Source of the DNA: Candidatus Obscuribacterales bacterium
GTDB taxonomy: Bacteria; Cyanobacteriota; Vampirovibrionia; Obscuribacterales; Obscuribacteraceae
DNA: 64,000 bases
Reading direction: 5' to 3'
Assembly: GCA_021732085.1 (NCBI GenBank)
Contig: JAKFVQ010000023.1
Span: 62,001-126,000 of the forward strand
Within the stretch, counting starts at the first letter, position 1. Every line of letters begins with the position of its first letter. Made by a program: the position numbers and the translations under genes. Below, one piece after another: positions 25,034 to 32,867 of the stretch. A model generated the notes under the pieces. It had not been told where the DNA came from. It searched no databases and saw only the letters and a program-made list of their open reading frames with translations.

Positions 25034-26536
25034 CTAAAACTGGAAGTAAATAAATGGTGTTGCTTGCGTTGGCTTCGCAGCAATGATGAACAAAATAGTT
25101 GCAGTCCATGCGGCAAGGCGCACAGGCAAGCTGTAAATAAGCTGGGCTGGATTAGTGCGTCCAAGTTTGAGCTTCAATTGATCAGTCAAAATCCAGAAGC
25201 CCAAATAAACTAGCGCCCAGACGGTAACACCGGATTTGATTAGCAGCTCAGGCGAAGATGACAATCCCGCAAAATTGAAATTGAAGAGACTGCCGAATAT
25301 ATTCATCGTGTGCGGCAGATCCGGCGCGCGGAACATGACAAAACACGCGGCCACAAACAGGAATGTCATACAAACATTGGCAATCTTGGATGGCAGACTG
25401 CTAAGAACATGGCTTCCATTATCGACTGACTCGTTTGAATGCCCAGGCGCAACTTTATCCAGAAAGCGCTTCCACTCACGATTAACAATCAATGCAATAC
25501 CATGCATGCTGCCCCAAACAACAAATTGCCAGGCAGCACCGTGCCAAAGCCCGCAGATAGTCATTGTCAGAAACAAGTTGCGCAGCCCTTCGACATGGGT
25601 GCAACGAGATCCGCCCATCGGTATATAAACGTAGTCGCGGATCCAGGTGGATAAGGAAATGTGCCAGCGCCGCCAAAATAACGCGATGTCTTGAGCCAGA
25701 TAAGGCAACTCAAAATTGACTGGCAAACGAATGCCCATCAGCAACGCCGAGCCGCGACCAATATCGGTGTAACCTGAAAAATCACAGAAAATCTGGATCG
25801 AAAAACCGAAGAAGGCAACCCAAGCATCCACTGCAGAAATTGGAGCAGTTGCTGCATATGCTGGTGCGACTATCCATCCGATGGGATCCGCAATCGCAAT
25901 CTTCTTGAACAGCCCTTGAACTATTAGAGTCATGCCTTCGTAAAGGAGAGCCGACGACCATGGTAATGGATTGCGCAGGCTACTTTCAAATTCCTGGTAG
26001 CGCTTAATTGGACCAGCGATCTGCGACGGAAAGAATGCGGCGAACGCGGAGAACTCCATCCAGGATTTGACCGCTGGACTACCCTTGTAGACATCAACCA
26101 GGTAATGGATAAATTCAAAAACAAAGAATGAAATGCCTAACGGCAGGATCACATCGAGAACCGGAGCTTTGACAGCAGCGAGCGTTGCGTCGTGCATCTG
26201 GGTTCCGGCCCAGCCTAAGGCCGCAAAAACATTTTGCAAGAAGAAGTTGCTGTACTTGTAGTAACAAAGGCACGCCAGATTCAGAACGATTCCGGCTGTT
26301 AGAAAACCTTTGGCTGCGGCGGGCGACTTGCTCTTTTGCTGAGCAATTGCCAATCCAAGTCCCCAGGAAATCGTTGAAAGCAAAAAGAGCAGCAATCCAA
26401 ATGCGGGAATCCAGCTCATGTAAAAGAAATAGCTGGATGCCACGACAAGAAGGAGGCGCGAAAAACCCCGAAGCTTCCAATAGAGCAAAAGCACTATCGG
26501 CAGAAAAATCATGTATTGGAAGCTACTGAAGATCAC
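25034..26536 (-). CDS. MBOAT family O-acyltransferase (AlgI-like)
   Basis: 500 residues from a GTG at 26536, chosen because GGAGCTC lies 5 nt upstream and it yields the family's usual beginning VIFSSFQYMIFLPIVLLLYW. About 10-11 membrane segments. Family motifs: AAFFPSQIAGPIKRYQEF, FCDFSGYTDIGRGSALLMG, FWRRWHISLSTWIRDYVYIP and GLWHGAAWQFVVWG with the catalytic His. AlgI/DltB-type MBOATs pass acetyl or alanyl groups across the membrane. It is first of three overlapping or abutting genes with two SGNH proteins downstream. A second MBOAT lies at 44879. Confidence 0.93.
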   Translation of the reverse strand: MIFSSFQYMIFLPIVLLLYWKLRGFSRLLLVVASSYFFYMSWIPAFGLLLFLLSTISWGLGLAIAQQKSKSPAAAKGFLTAGIVLNLACLCYYKYSNFFLQNVFAALGWAGTQMHDATLAAVKAPVLDVILPLGISFFVFEFIHYLVDVYKGSPAVKSWMEFSAFAAFFPSQIAGPIKRYQEFESSLRNPLPWSSALLYEGMTLIVQGLFKKIAIADPIGWIVAPAYAATAPISAVDAWVAFFGFSIQIFCDFSGYTDIGRGSALLMGIRLPVNFELPYLAQDIALFWRRWHISLSTWIRDYVYIPMGGSRCTHVEGLRNLFLTMTICGLWHGAAWQFVVWGSMHGIALIVNREWKRFLDKVAPGHSNESVDNGSHVLSSLPSKIANVCMTFLFVAACFVMFRAPDLPHTMNIFGSLFNFNFAGLSSSPELLIKSGVTVWALVYLGFWILTDQLKLKLGRTNPAQLIYSLPVRLAAWTATILFIIAAKPTQATPFIYFQF

Positions 26537-26779
26537 TGTTGAGCTCCGTTCCACAGGTCCTGGGCGCAACCCAGAACACCCATGGATGTTAACACTGGCG
26601 GTTCTTGTCATGCCATGGTGTTATTCTCACCCTCGGCTTAATTGGCTCTCATCCAAATGCATATAATTGATGTTCTTTCCGGAAACACAGCAAGGGGAAG
26701 TTAGCCGGATAGAGTACAGAAAACTAATATCTTCTAAGAAAGCCCATGATAATCTGGGACCGTCGTCAATTGTCCCGAT

Positions 26780-29700
26780 ATGTCTCTGCCAAACGATTCA
26801 CAGGATAAACCTGCAGCCAGCGATGCCGCCAGATCTATCAAGCCTGGAAGCACAACTTCCAAACAGCTGATCCTGCATCTACTGACGGCCGGAATTCTGG
26901 TAGCAGTCGTGTGTGGCGGATTCTCTAAAACGATTTTTCGCGGCGCACCAATTTCGCGCCTCTATCAACTAGGTCAGCGCGACACACTCTTCGGCAGGCA
27001 CTACAGACCTATTCGAGAGGGATATGACGCATCTGTCTATCAGTATTTCGTTCCGTGTCATCACTTCTTAGTCCAAAATTTGAGACAAGGGGTAATTCCA
27101 TTGTGGAACCCGCTCGTTGGTTGCGGTGAGCCATTCATGGCCGACATCGAGACTGCCACTTTCTGGCCACTGCGCGCGGCACTGCTGTGGATGGAACCAA
27201 TCCGTTCCTGGAATTTGCTAATCATTCTGAATCTCATTGTTTTTTCCTTGGGCACATTTCTTCTCAGCACGATGGTCGGATTGCGAAGATTCGCTGCTAT
27301 GTTTGCAGCATTGCTTTGTGCATTCTGCCCATTTCTCATTTTTCATTCAGAGCTGACCGGATCGTCATCCTCATGGATCCCGCTTGTCCTAGCCAGTTTT
27401 GTCTGGGTTGAACGAAAAGGAACCCTGCTTTCAAAAGCAATAGCCGGGGCAGCCTGCGCATTGATGATCGTGTCGGGACATCCAGAACCGTCATTTTTCG
27501 GTATTGCAGCATCGTCACTGGCTTACTTGCTTTTCAAATTATTGAAGGATAAGAAGGGAAGCGAACATGGGAGCGCAGGCTTCCAGCCTGCTTCGCAGAA
27601 TGGGAGCGCAGGCTTCCAGCCTGCTCCGCAGAATGGGAGCGCAGGCTTCCAGCCTGCTCCGCAGAATGGGAGCGCAGGCTTCCAGCCTGCTTCGCAGAAT
27701 GGGAGCGCAGGCTTCCAGCCTGCTTCGCAGAATGGGAGCGCAGGCTTCCAGCCTGCTTCGCAGAATGGGAGCGCAGGCTTCCAGCCTGCTCCGGAGAGCA
27801 CTACTAGCAAGATCTCGATCACATCACAGCTAAAAGAAGCGCCGAAAATTCTTCTGTCCGGATTACTGGACATCGCACAAATCGGCATATTCGCTTTCGC
27901 ATTCTCAGCGCCGGTGCTGATTCCATTTGCCGAACTCCTTAAAAGTTCCGACTGCTACAAACTCGGCTTAACTGGTCATCGGATAGGCGTTCCGCTCAAT
28001 TCGATTCTGATCAATCTCATACATCCTGCCTACGACAGGTGCAGCCCATTTCTGGGTATTCTGTCATTTCCTTTAATAGCCGCGGCGCTCGCGGGCTCGT
28101 TCAAGAGCAGCCCTTATTTGAGAGGACTATCTCTCTGTGCGCTCCTTTTGATCTGCATGATGAGCCAACTAGGACCGCTGGATTTCATCATGAATCTTCC
28201 ATCGTTCTCGTGGTTTGTACCCAAATATTGTTTTTCTGCACTGCTCGTAGTTCTCTGTGTTTTAACCGGCTTCGGAATGCAAGAACTTACAGATAAAATC
28301 AAGACCAATTGGAAGCAAGTCTGCATAAGCATTATTGCCGCAAGCATTGTCGTTCTCGCCTCGCTCGTAGCCATAAAATTCGCGCCATCATTACTCGATT
28401 GCATTCGCCAAGACGAAGCCTTCGACAAAATGGTGGTACTGAATAACCAGTGGACGAAGGACCTAATCATCCTTACTGCGTTTTGCATATTCATTGTAAT
28501 TACTCGCTTTTTCAAGCATTATCGCTCAGCTCTAATGGTCGTCGGAATCGCAATCTGCACAGCCTTGAGCATGGCGCCTTTATCAAAACGTGCATCACCT
28601 GTGAATGCCGGATTGGAATACGATCTGGTCAGCCCAATTCCATTTCTGCAAAAGCAAGGCGAACGAATAGTGACGATGGGCAGGCACACATTCTGTCCTT
28701 CTAGTAATTTCGTTTATGGCATCAACAATATTGTGCCAGTGAATGTCTACCACCCGAGCGGTTTTTTGACTTATCTGATTTCATGCGGGATTACACCGGA
28801 AGGAGTAAATCAATTCTTTGATAACGACTTAACACCCGAAATAAATCTCTCAGCCACAAAATACGTCGTGACTCCCTCCCCGGTGACAAGCAGCCAGCAG
28901 GTTCTGCCAAAACCAGCACCCATATCTAGTGAGGAAGGAGCGAAGTGGACAAGCGATCCGGAACTAATACTAGAAGCCGCGTCGCTGCTTTCTGAACCAG
29001 CCAATCGACAGATATTGGGTGCCTTGCGATTCAAAACGAACGCGAAGAAAGCCAAACAGATCGGCGTACAAGCATTGGTAAGAGACGAGAAAGGAAATAC
29101 GATTTGGTTCGGCGACACAGATCGCATTCTATATTTATTTGCAAAGAATGACCCCGAGAAGATCGACTTATTCGATTACAAACTAAAAGTGCCGTTGCCC
29201 AACTACAAGGGAGAGATGACGCTAGCAATCCAGGTTTTTGACTGGGAGCAAATGCGGTTTCTTCCTTTCGCCGACGCTCAAAATGAAGCACCAGGAGTTC
29301 TGCAAATTGCGCAGATTGACAGCAGCGGAAAAACATCGAGCAACATAATAAAGACCGTGGATACTTCCGCAGCATCTGATGGCATTTTCAAGTTGGTTGA
29401 TGAAGCAAAGAACCATGTGCGCGTATACGAGAACACAAAAGCGCTACCTTACTGCTACTTGACCAATGAACTCGGAGCAGAATTCTCGGCATCAGCAACA
29501 GCAGCACAAATAGGAGCGCAAGCGCATAGTGCCTCAGAGAAGAAAGTCACATCCGTGCAATGGTCGAGGCCAAATTCAAATTCAATTCGCGCAGAAGTTG
29601 ATGCTCCCGATTCGATGTATTTGGTGGTCGCGGAATTTTTCGAGCAGCACTGGAAAGCAGAGATTAGTCAAGGCACCTCACATGTGGCTCAAGAAATCGT

Positions 29701-29857
29701 ACGCGCAAACAAATACTTTCAAGCAGTACGCGTACCGAAAGGCAAGTCAGTGGTCACTCTCAAGTATGATCCGCTTTCTTTCAAAATAGGATTGGGCATA
29801 TTCGCGCTCGGACTTGCAGCGCTTGCTTTCTTAGGACTAAGGAGATTAAAAAACTAA
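26780..29857 (+). CDS. Giant YfhO-like GT-C membrane protein with seven tandem palindromic repeats
   Basis: 1025 residues. About 13 membrane segments: one near residue 40, several between 120 and 250, and the rest between 340 and 620. They are followed by a beta-rich soluble domain and a final C-terminal segment (IFALGLAALAFLGL). NPLVGCGEPFMADIETATF and YGINNIVPVNVYHPSGFLTY match bacterial YfhO-type proteins, thought to be polyprenyl-phosphate-dependent glycosyltransferases. Between two membrane segments (residues ~263-339) lie seven copies of an 11-residue unit (GSAGFQPASQN/GSAGFQPAPQN). It is paralogous to the gene at 59009-62113. No obvious Shine-Dalgarno precedes the ATG at 26780. Confidence 0.75.
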   Translation: MSLPNDSQDKPAASDAARSIKPGSTTSKQLILHLLTAGILVAVVCGGFSKTIFRGAPISRLYQLGQRDTLFGRHYRPIREGYDASVYQYFVPCHHFLVQNLRQGVIPLWNPLVGCGEPFMADIETATFWPLRAALLWMEPIRSWNLLIILNLIVFSLGTFLLSTMVGLRRFAAMFAALLCAFCPFLIFHSELTGSSSSWIPLVLASFVWVERKGTLLSKAIAGAACALMIVSGHPEPSFFGIAASSLAYLLFKLLKDKKGSEHGSAGFQPASQNGSAGFQPAPQNGSAGFQPAPQNGSAGFQPASQNGSAGFQPASQNGSAGFQPASQNGSAGFQPAPESTTSKISITSQLKEAPKILLSGLLDIAQIGIFAFAFSAPVLIPFAELLKSSDCYKLGLTGHRIGVPLNSILINLIHPAYDRCSPFLGILSFPLIAAALAGSFKSSPYLRGLSLCALLLICMMSQLGPLDFIMNLPSFSWFVPKYCFSALLVVLCVLTGFGMQELTDKIKTNWKQVCISIIAASIVVLASLVAIKFAPSLLDCIRQDEAFDKMVVLNNQWTKDLIILTAFCIFIVITRFFKHYRSALMVVGIAICTALSMAPLSKRASPVNAGLEYDLVSPIPFLQKQGERIVTMGRHTFCPSSNFVYGINNIVPVNVYHPSGFLTYLISCGITPEGVNQFFDNDLTPEINLSATKYVVTPSPVTSSQQVLPKPAPISSEEGAKWTSDPELILEAASLLSEPANRQILGALRFKTNAKKAKQIGVQALVRDEKGNTIWFGDTDRILYLFAKNDPEKIDLFDYKLKVPLPNYKGEMTLAIQVFDWEQMRFLPFADAQNEAPGVLQIAQIDSSGKTSSNIIKTVDTSAASDGIFKLVDEAKNHVRVYENTKALPYCYLTNELGAEFSASATAAQIGAQAHSASEKKVTSVQWSRPNSNSIRAEVDAPDSMYLVVAEFFEQHWKAEISQGTSHVAQEIVRANKYFQAVRVPKGKSVVTLKYDPLSFKIGLGIFALGLAALAFLGLRRLKN
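27567..27797 (+). repeat. Tandem array of seven 33-bp palindromic units
   Basis: Seven head-to-tail 33-bp units, each with the palindrome GCAGGCT-tcc-AGCCTGC, identical except for one T/C change that alternates the residue after FQPA between Ser and Pro (order S,P,P,S,S,S,P). The length is a multiple of three, so the GT-C frame is kept. The other five frames are also long and open across it. Confidence 0.95.
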
Positions 29858-29863
29858 TTCGGG

Positions 29864-30892
29864 TCACGAAGCCGGCGACAATCCTAATTGCGCAAAAGTG
29901 CACTGGCTGGGCTTCTTGTCTGGACGCCAACGCAGGATCTTCGTACCATGGCGGAATCTGCCATTTGTGAAATGGTCGAATTGAACTTCGACGACAAGTG
30001 AAGGATCAATAGGTGTCCATGGCGATTCCTTCCCTTGATTCCACCGACTCGGTCCACCAGGAATGCTTTGCGTAAACGACTCATCTGCCGAAAGCTTTTC
30101 CAATTTCTTTGTCAACGATTCCTTCTCCGCAGAGGAAACCGCCGAGGTAAATCCCACATGGTGCAGCTCGCCCTCGTCATCGTACATGCCCAAAAGCAAT
30201 GATCCGATCGTTTTGGAATTGGTGCCATAACGAAATCCACCAATGACGCAATCAGCTGTTTTTATTCGTTTGATTTTCACCGCACCTTTTCGGTTACCAG
30301 ATTGATACGATAGATCAGTTCGCTTGGCGATTACGCCGTCTAATTCGACACCTTCGCTACTAAGCCACCCCCTCGCCACATCAATATCATCTGTCGCTGG
30401 CGACAGCAATATTGCGGAATTCTTCTTGATGTTCTTCTTCACGAATTCTTCGAGGCTTGCACGTCGCACGCCCAAAGTTTTATCAGTAAGTACATTTGAT
30501 TTCTTGCCTACTGGCTCTGCAAGCATGTCGAAAATAACATATGTCGCCGGAGTTTCTTGAGCCAGCTTCTTTATTCTTGTTGCAGCTGGATGAATGCGCT
30601 GAAGCAAGTCGTCAAACGAAGGCGAATCGCCCTGCCAAATCATCAGCTCTCCATCAAGAACAAAATTGCCCGCGTTGAGCTTCTTCAATTCTTCCACCAC
30701 TTCCGGAAAATAACGAGCCAACGGTTGCCCGTTCTTTGACCGCAAATCGACATCATCATCCTCGCAAAACGCAATGCATCGAAATCCATCCCACTTAGGT
30801 TCATAGAGCCAATTGTCGCCCTCCGGAATTTGCTTCACGGGCTGGGTTTCCATCGGCAAATAATCATGTGGCAAATTTACTATCGAAGACAT
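29864..30892 (-). CDS. ATP-dependent DNA ligase (LigC/LigD-type)
   Basis: 342 residues. The adenylation domain has motif I EPKWDGFR (nucleophile Lys), RSKNG, DGELM, GVIAKRTD and the final motif VKIKR. The C-terminal OB domain contains HHVGFTSAVS and VVEVQFDHFTNGRFRHGTKI. Size matches stand-alone LigC ligases or the ligase module of LigD; no polymerase or nuclease modules are fused. These enzymes seal nicks in base excision repair or end joining. The ATG at 30892 follows GAGGAG by 8 nt. A PolX-like gene lies 125 bp upstream on the same strand. No ku gene is in the window. Confidence 0.92.
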   Translation of the reverse strand: MSSIVNLPHDYLPMETQPVKQIPEGDNWLYEPKWDGFRCIAFCEDDDVDLRSKNGQPLARYFPEVVEELKKLNAGNFVLDGELMIWQGDSPSFDDLLQRIHPAATRIKKLAQETPATYVIFDMLAEPVGKKSNVLTDKTLGVRRASLEEFVKKNIKKNSAILLSPATDDIDVARGWLSSEGVELDGVIAKRTDLSYQSGNRKGAVKIKRIKTADCVIGGFRYGTNSKTIGSLLLGMYDDEGELHHVGFTSAVSSAEKESLTKKLEKLSADESFTQSIPGGPSRWNQGKESPWTPIDPSLVVEVQFDHFTNGRFRHGTKILRWRPDKKPSQCTFAQLGLSPAS

Positions 30893-31017
30893 AACAAAAA
30901 CTCCTCATCCAAATCCGGAGACGTGACAAACTCCTATTGGGGTTCCAAGGAGAACAGTGAGATGGTGGAAGAATGGTATCTTCTACGGTCGGTCGGCGAG
31001 CATCCTGTGCGGATGTG

Positions 31018-32718
31018 TCAGGGACGCACAGTGGCGCGGAAATCATCCAGGTCCAGAGTATTGAGGACCTCGCTGCGGCGAACGCCGGCTCGACGGGCTT
31101 GATGTACGCCGAATTCTAAGTTGCGGTAATCCCGCAGCGAATGGGCATCAGTTGAGATGAGTATTTTGATTCCGCGTTCTAGCGCCGCTTTGACCCATCG
31201 CGGCTCAAAGTCCATACGGTGAGGGTCGCCGTTTATCTCGACTGCTGCGTTGGATTCAGCGACTGCATCCAGAATCTTCTCTACATCACAATCGATTGGT
31301 TCGCGCCTTAGAAGCAAACGTCCCAACGGGTGACCCCAGACTTTAAAATGGGGATCCTTCATGCATGTCAAAACACGCTTTGTCATTTGTTCGTGATTCA
31401 GTTTGAATCTGTTATGAACGCTTGCGATGATTATGTCGAACTTCTCCAGAATGTGGTCGGGATAATCGAGTCGTCCATCAGCGAGAATGTCCGATTCTGT
31501 GCCTCTCAAAATTGTTATGTCCACGCGCTCTTGGACGCGCTCAATCTCTTCCCATTGCTGTTTCAATCGATCCACAGTTAACCCACCAGCATAACTTGCA
31601 GCTGGCGAATGATCAGTAATCGTGATGTACTTCATTCCCATCTTCTGGGCACCCAGAGCCATCTCTTCAATGGAATAGGACCCGTCAGAATAAGTCGTGT
31701 GACAGTGAGTCATTCCTTGAATGTCTGCAATGTGAATAAGATCCTCGAAATCAGATTTCGATGCTTGCTCAATCTCATCTTCGCCTAGCCGCATCTCAGG
31801 CGGGATAGGCTCCAAGTCCAGATGCACATACACGTCAGACTCCGACTTTACAGCGAGCATTTTGCCTTTTTTGAAAAGCCCTTCGGAATTAAGTTCAATC
31901 CCATTTTCCGCGGCGTAAGATTTCAGCAAATTGAAATGATACGGAGAACCAGTATGCTCCACCAAACCAACTGGAAAGTTCGTCACAACAACTATTTCGG
32001 CAAGCAATCCTTCGACAAGCTTGACGCGGCACGACGATTCAGTTTTCTCCACAAGTTCTACAACTAGTGGAAAGTTTTCCACAACTTGCCATAGATGCTG
32101 AACGTCATCAACAGCGGCAATAACTTTGATTTCATCGATGACTTCATGCCAACTACGAATAGTTCCAGCGACGTCAATTTGTTCGGTGCGCATTCCGTCC
32201 CGGAGATATTTTACAAACTGTTCCGCCGTTGGGCGGGCATGAAGCAGCAAAGTTTTTCTAGAACTATTACGTTGATTTCGCAACCCTTCCAATATCGCTT
32301 GTTCGGTTTTCTCGCCAAAACCTTTGACCTTGCAAACGCGATGCTTTAGACATGCATCTTCGAGTTCGTCGATACTTGTTATCGACAATTCTTTGTTCAA
32401 TGCTTCGATTCGTTTTAACGTCATACCAGGAACTTGAGAAAGTTCTACCACTCCCGCAGGCAATTGCTCGCGCATTTTAGCTAGAACAGGCAACTCTCCT
32501 GTTCTGTACAAATGCTCGATTTGCGAGGCCAACGAAGCACCGATTCCGGGGATATTGGTAAGGCGATCTTCCTTTATGATCGTGTCGATACCCTCGCCTA
32601 CGCTTTCAATCGCGGACGCAGCTTTGAGATATGCGCGCGCTTTGTAGGGGTTGTCTCCTGCGATGGTCAACATATGACCTGCTTCACGAAGAGCATTAGC
32701 GATGTCGAATTTATCCAT
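31018..32718 (-). CDS. PolX-like protein with intact PHP domain but degraded polymerase active site
   Basis: 566 residues from the ATG at 32718 (a longer frame to 32766 lacks support). Layout: PolX helical and HhH modules (residues 1-145, PGIGASLASQI, VKGFGEKTEQAI), the palm (about 150-300) and a C-terminal PHP domain (from 337). Normal PolX has G-S-x-R-R then D-x-D for the two metals. Here the aligned stretch is GTIRSWHEVIDEIK, so the two Asp positions are Glu196 and Lys198, and the third catalytic Asp is Glu241 in AEIVVV. PHP residues (THCHTTYSDG, ITDHSP, GTESDIL, SVHN, GHPLGR, DAHS) are all present. Exonuclease/phosphoesterase activity is plausible; polymerase activity is not. Confidence 0.88.
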   Translation of the reverse strand: MDKFDIANALREAGHMLTIAGDNPYKARAYLKAASAIESVGEGIDTIIKEDRLTNIPGIGASLASQIEHLYRTGELPVLAKMREQLPAGVVELSQVPGMTLKRIEALNKELSITSIDELEDACLKHRVCKVKGFGEKTEQAILEGLRNQRNSSRKTLLLHARPTAEQFVKYLRDGMRTEQIDVAGTIRSWHEVIDEIKVIAAVDDVQHLWQVVENFPLVVELVEKTESSCRVKLVEGLLAEIVVVTNFPVGLVEHTGSPYHFNLLKSYAAENGIELNSEGLFKKGKMLAVKSESDVYVHLDLEPIPPEMRLGEDEIEQASKSDFEDLIHIADIQGMTHCHTTYSDGSYSIEEMALGAQKMGMKYITITDHSPAASYAGGLTVDRLKQQWEEIERVQERVDITILRGTESDILADGRLDYPDHILEKFDIIIASVHNRFKLNHEQMTKRVLTCMKDPHFKVWGHPLGRLLLRREPIDCDVEKILDAVAESNAAVEINGDPHRMDFEPRWVKAALERGIKILISTDAHSLRDYRNLEFGVHQARRAGVRRSEVLNTLDLDDFRATVRP

Positions 32719-32867
32719 GTGATTGTCTACAAGGAAGCAATTTTTTGAGAAAAGGAAATCAAACAATGCCGGTGAAGTTTGAGACGGAAAAGTATAAGGG
32801 ATGAGTTCCTATCTTGTATTAGATAAACGTCTAACACTTCCGGTACATCCGCCCAGTGCATGAAACA

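Noticed and set aside
26641..26670. TATAAT at 26662-26667 as promoter of the giant gene at 26780
   Set aside because: No acceptable -35 at 16-18 bp upstream; distance to the start is over 110 bp, so it was not annotated.
27567..27797. CRISPR array
   Set aside because: Units are head-to-tail without unique spacers and lie within a coding frame; no cas genes are present.
27567..27833. Open frames reading MGAQASSLLRR repeats (plus) and EAGWKPALPFC repeats (minus)
   Set aside because: They are shadows of the tandem 33-bp repeat; a repeat with period divisible by three opens all frames. The long GT-C frame is the gene.
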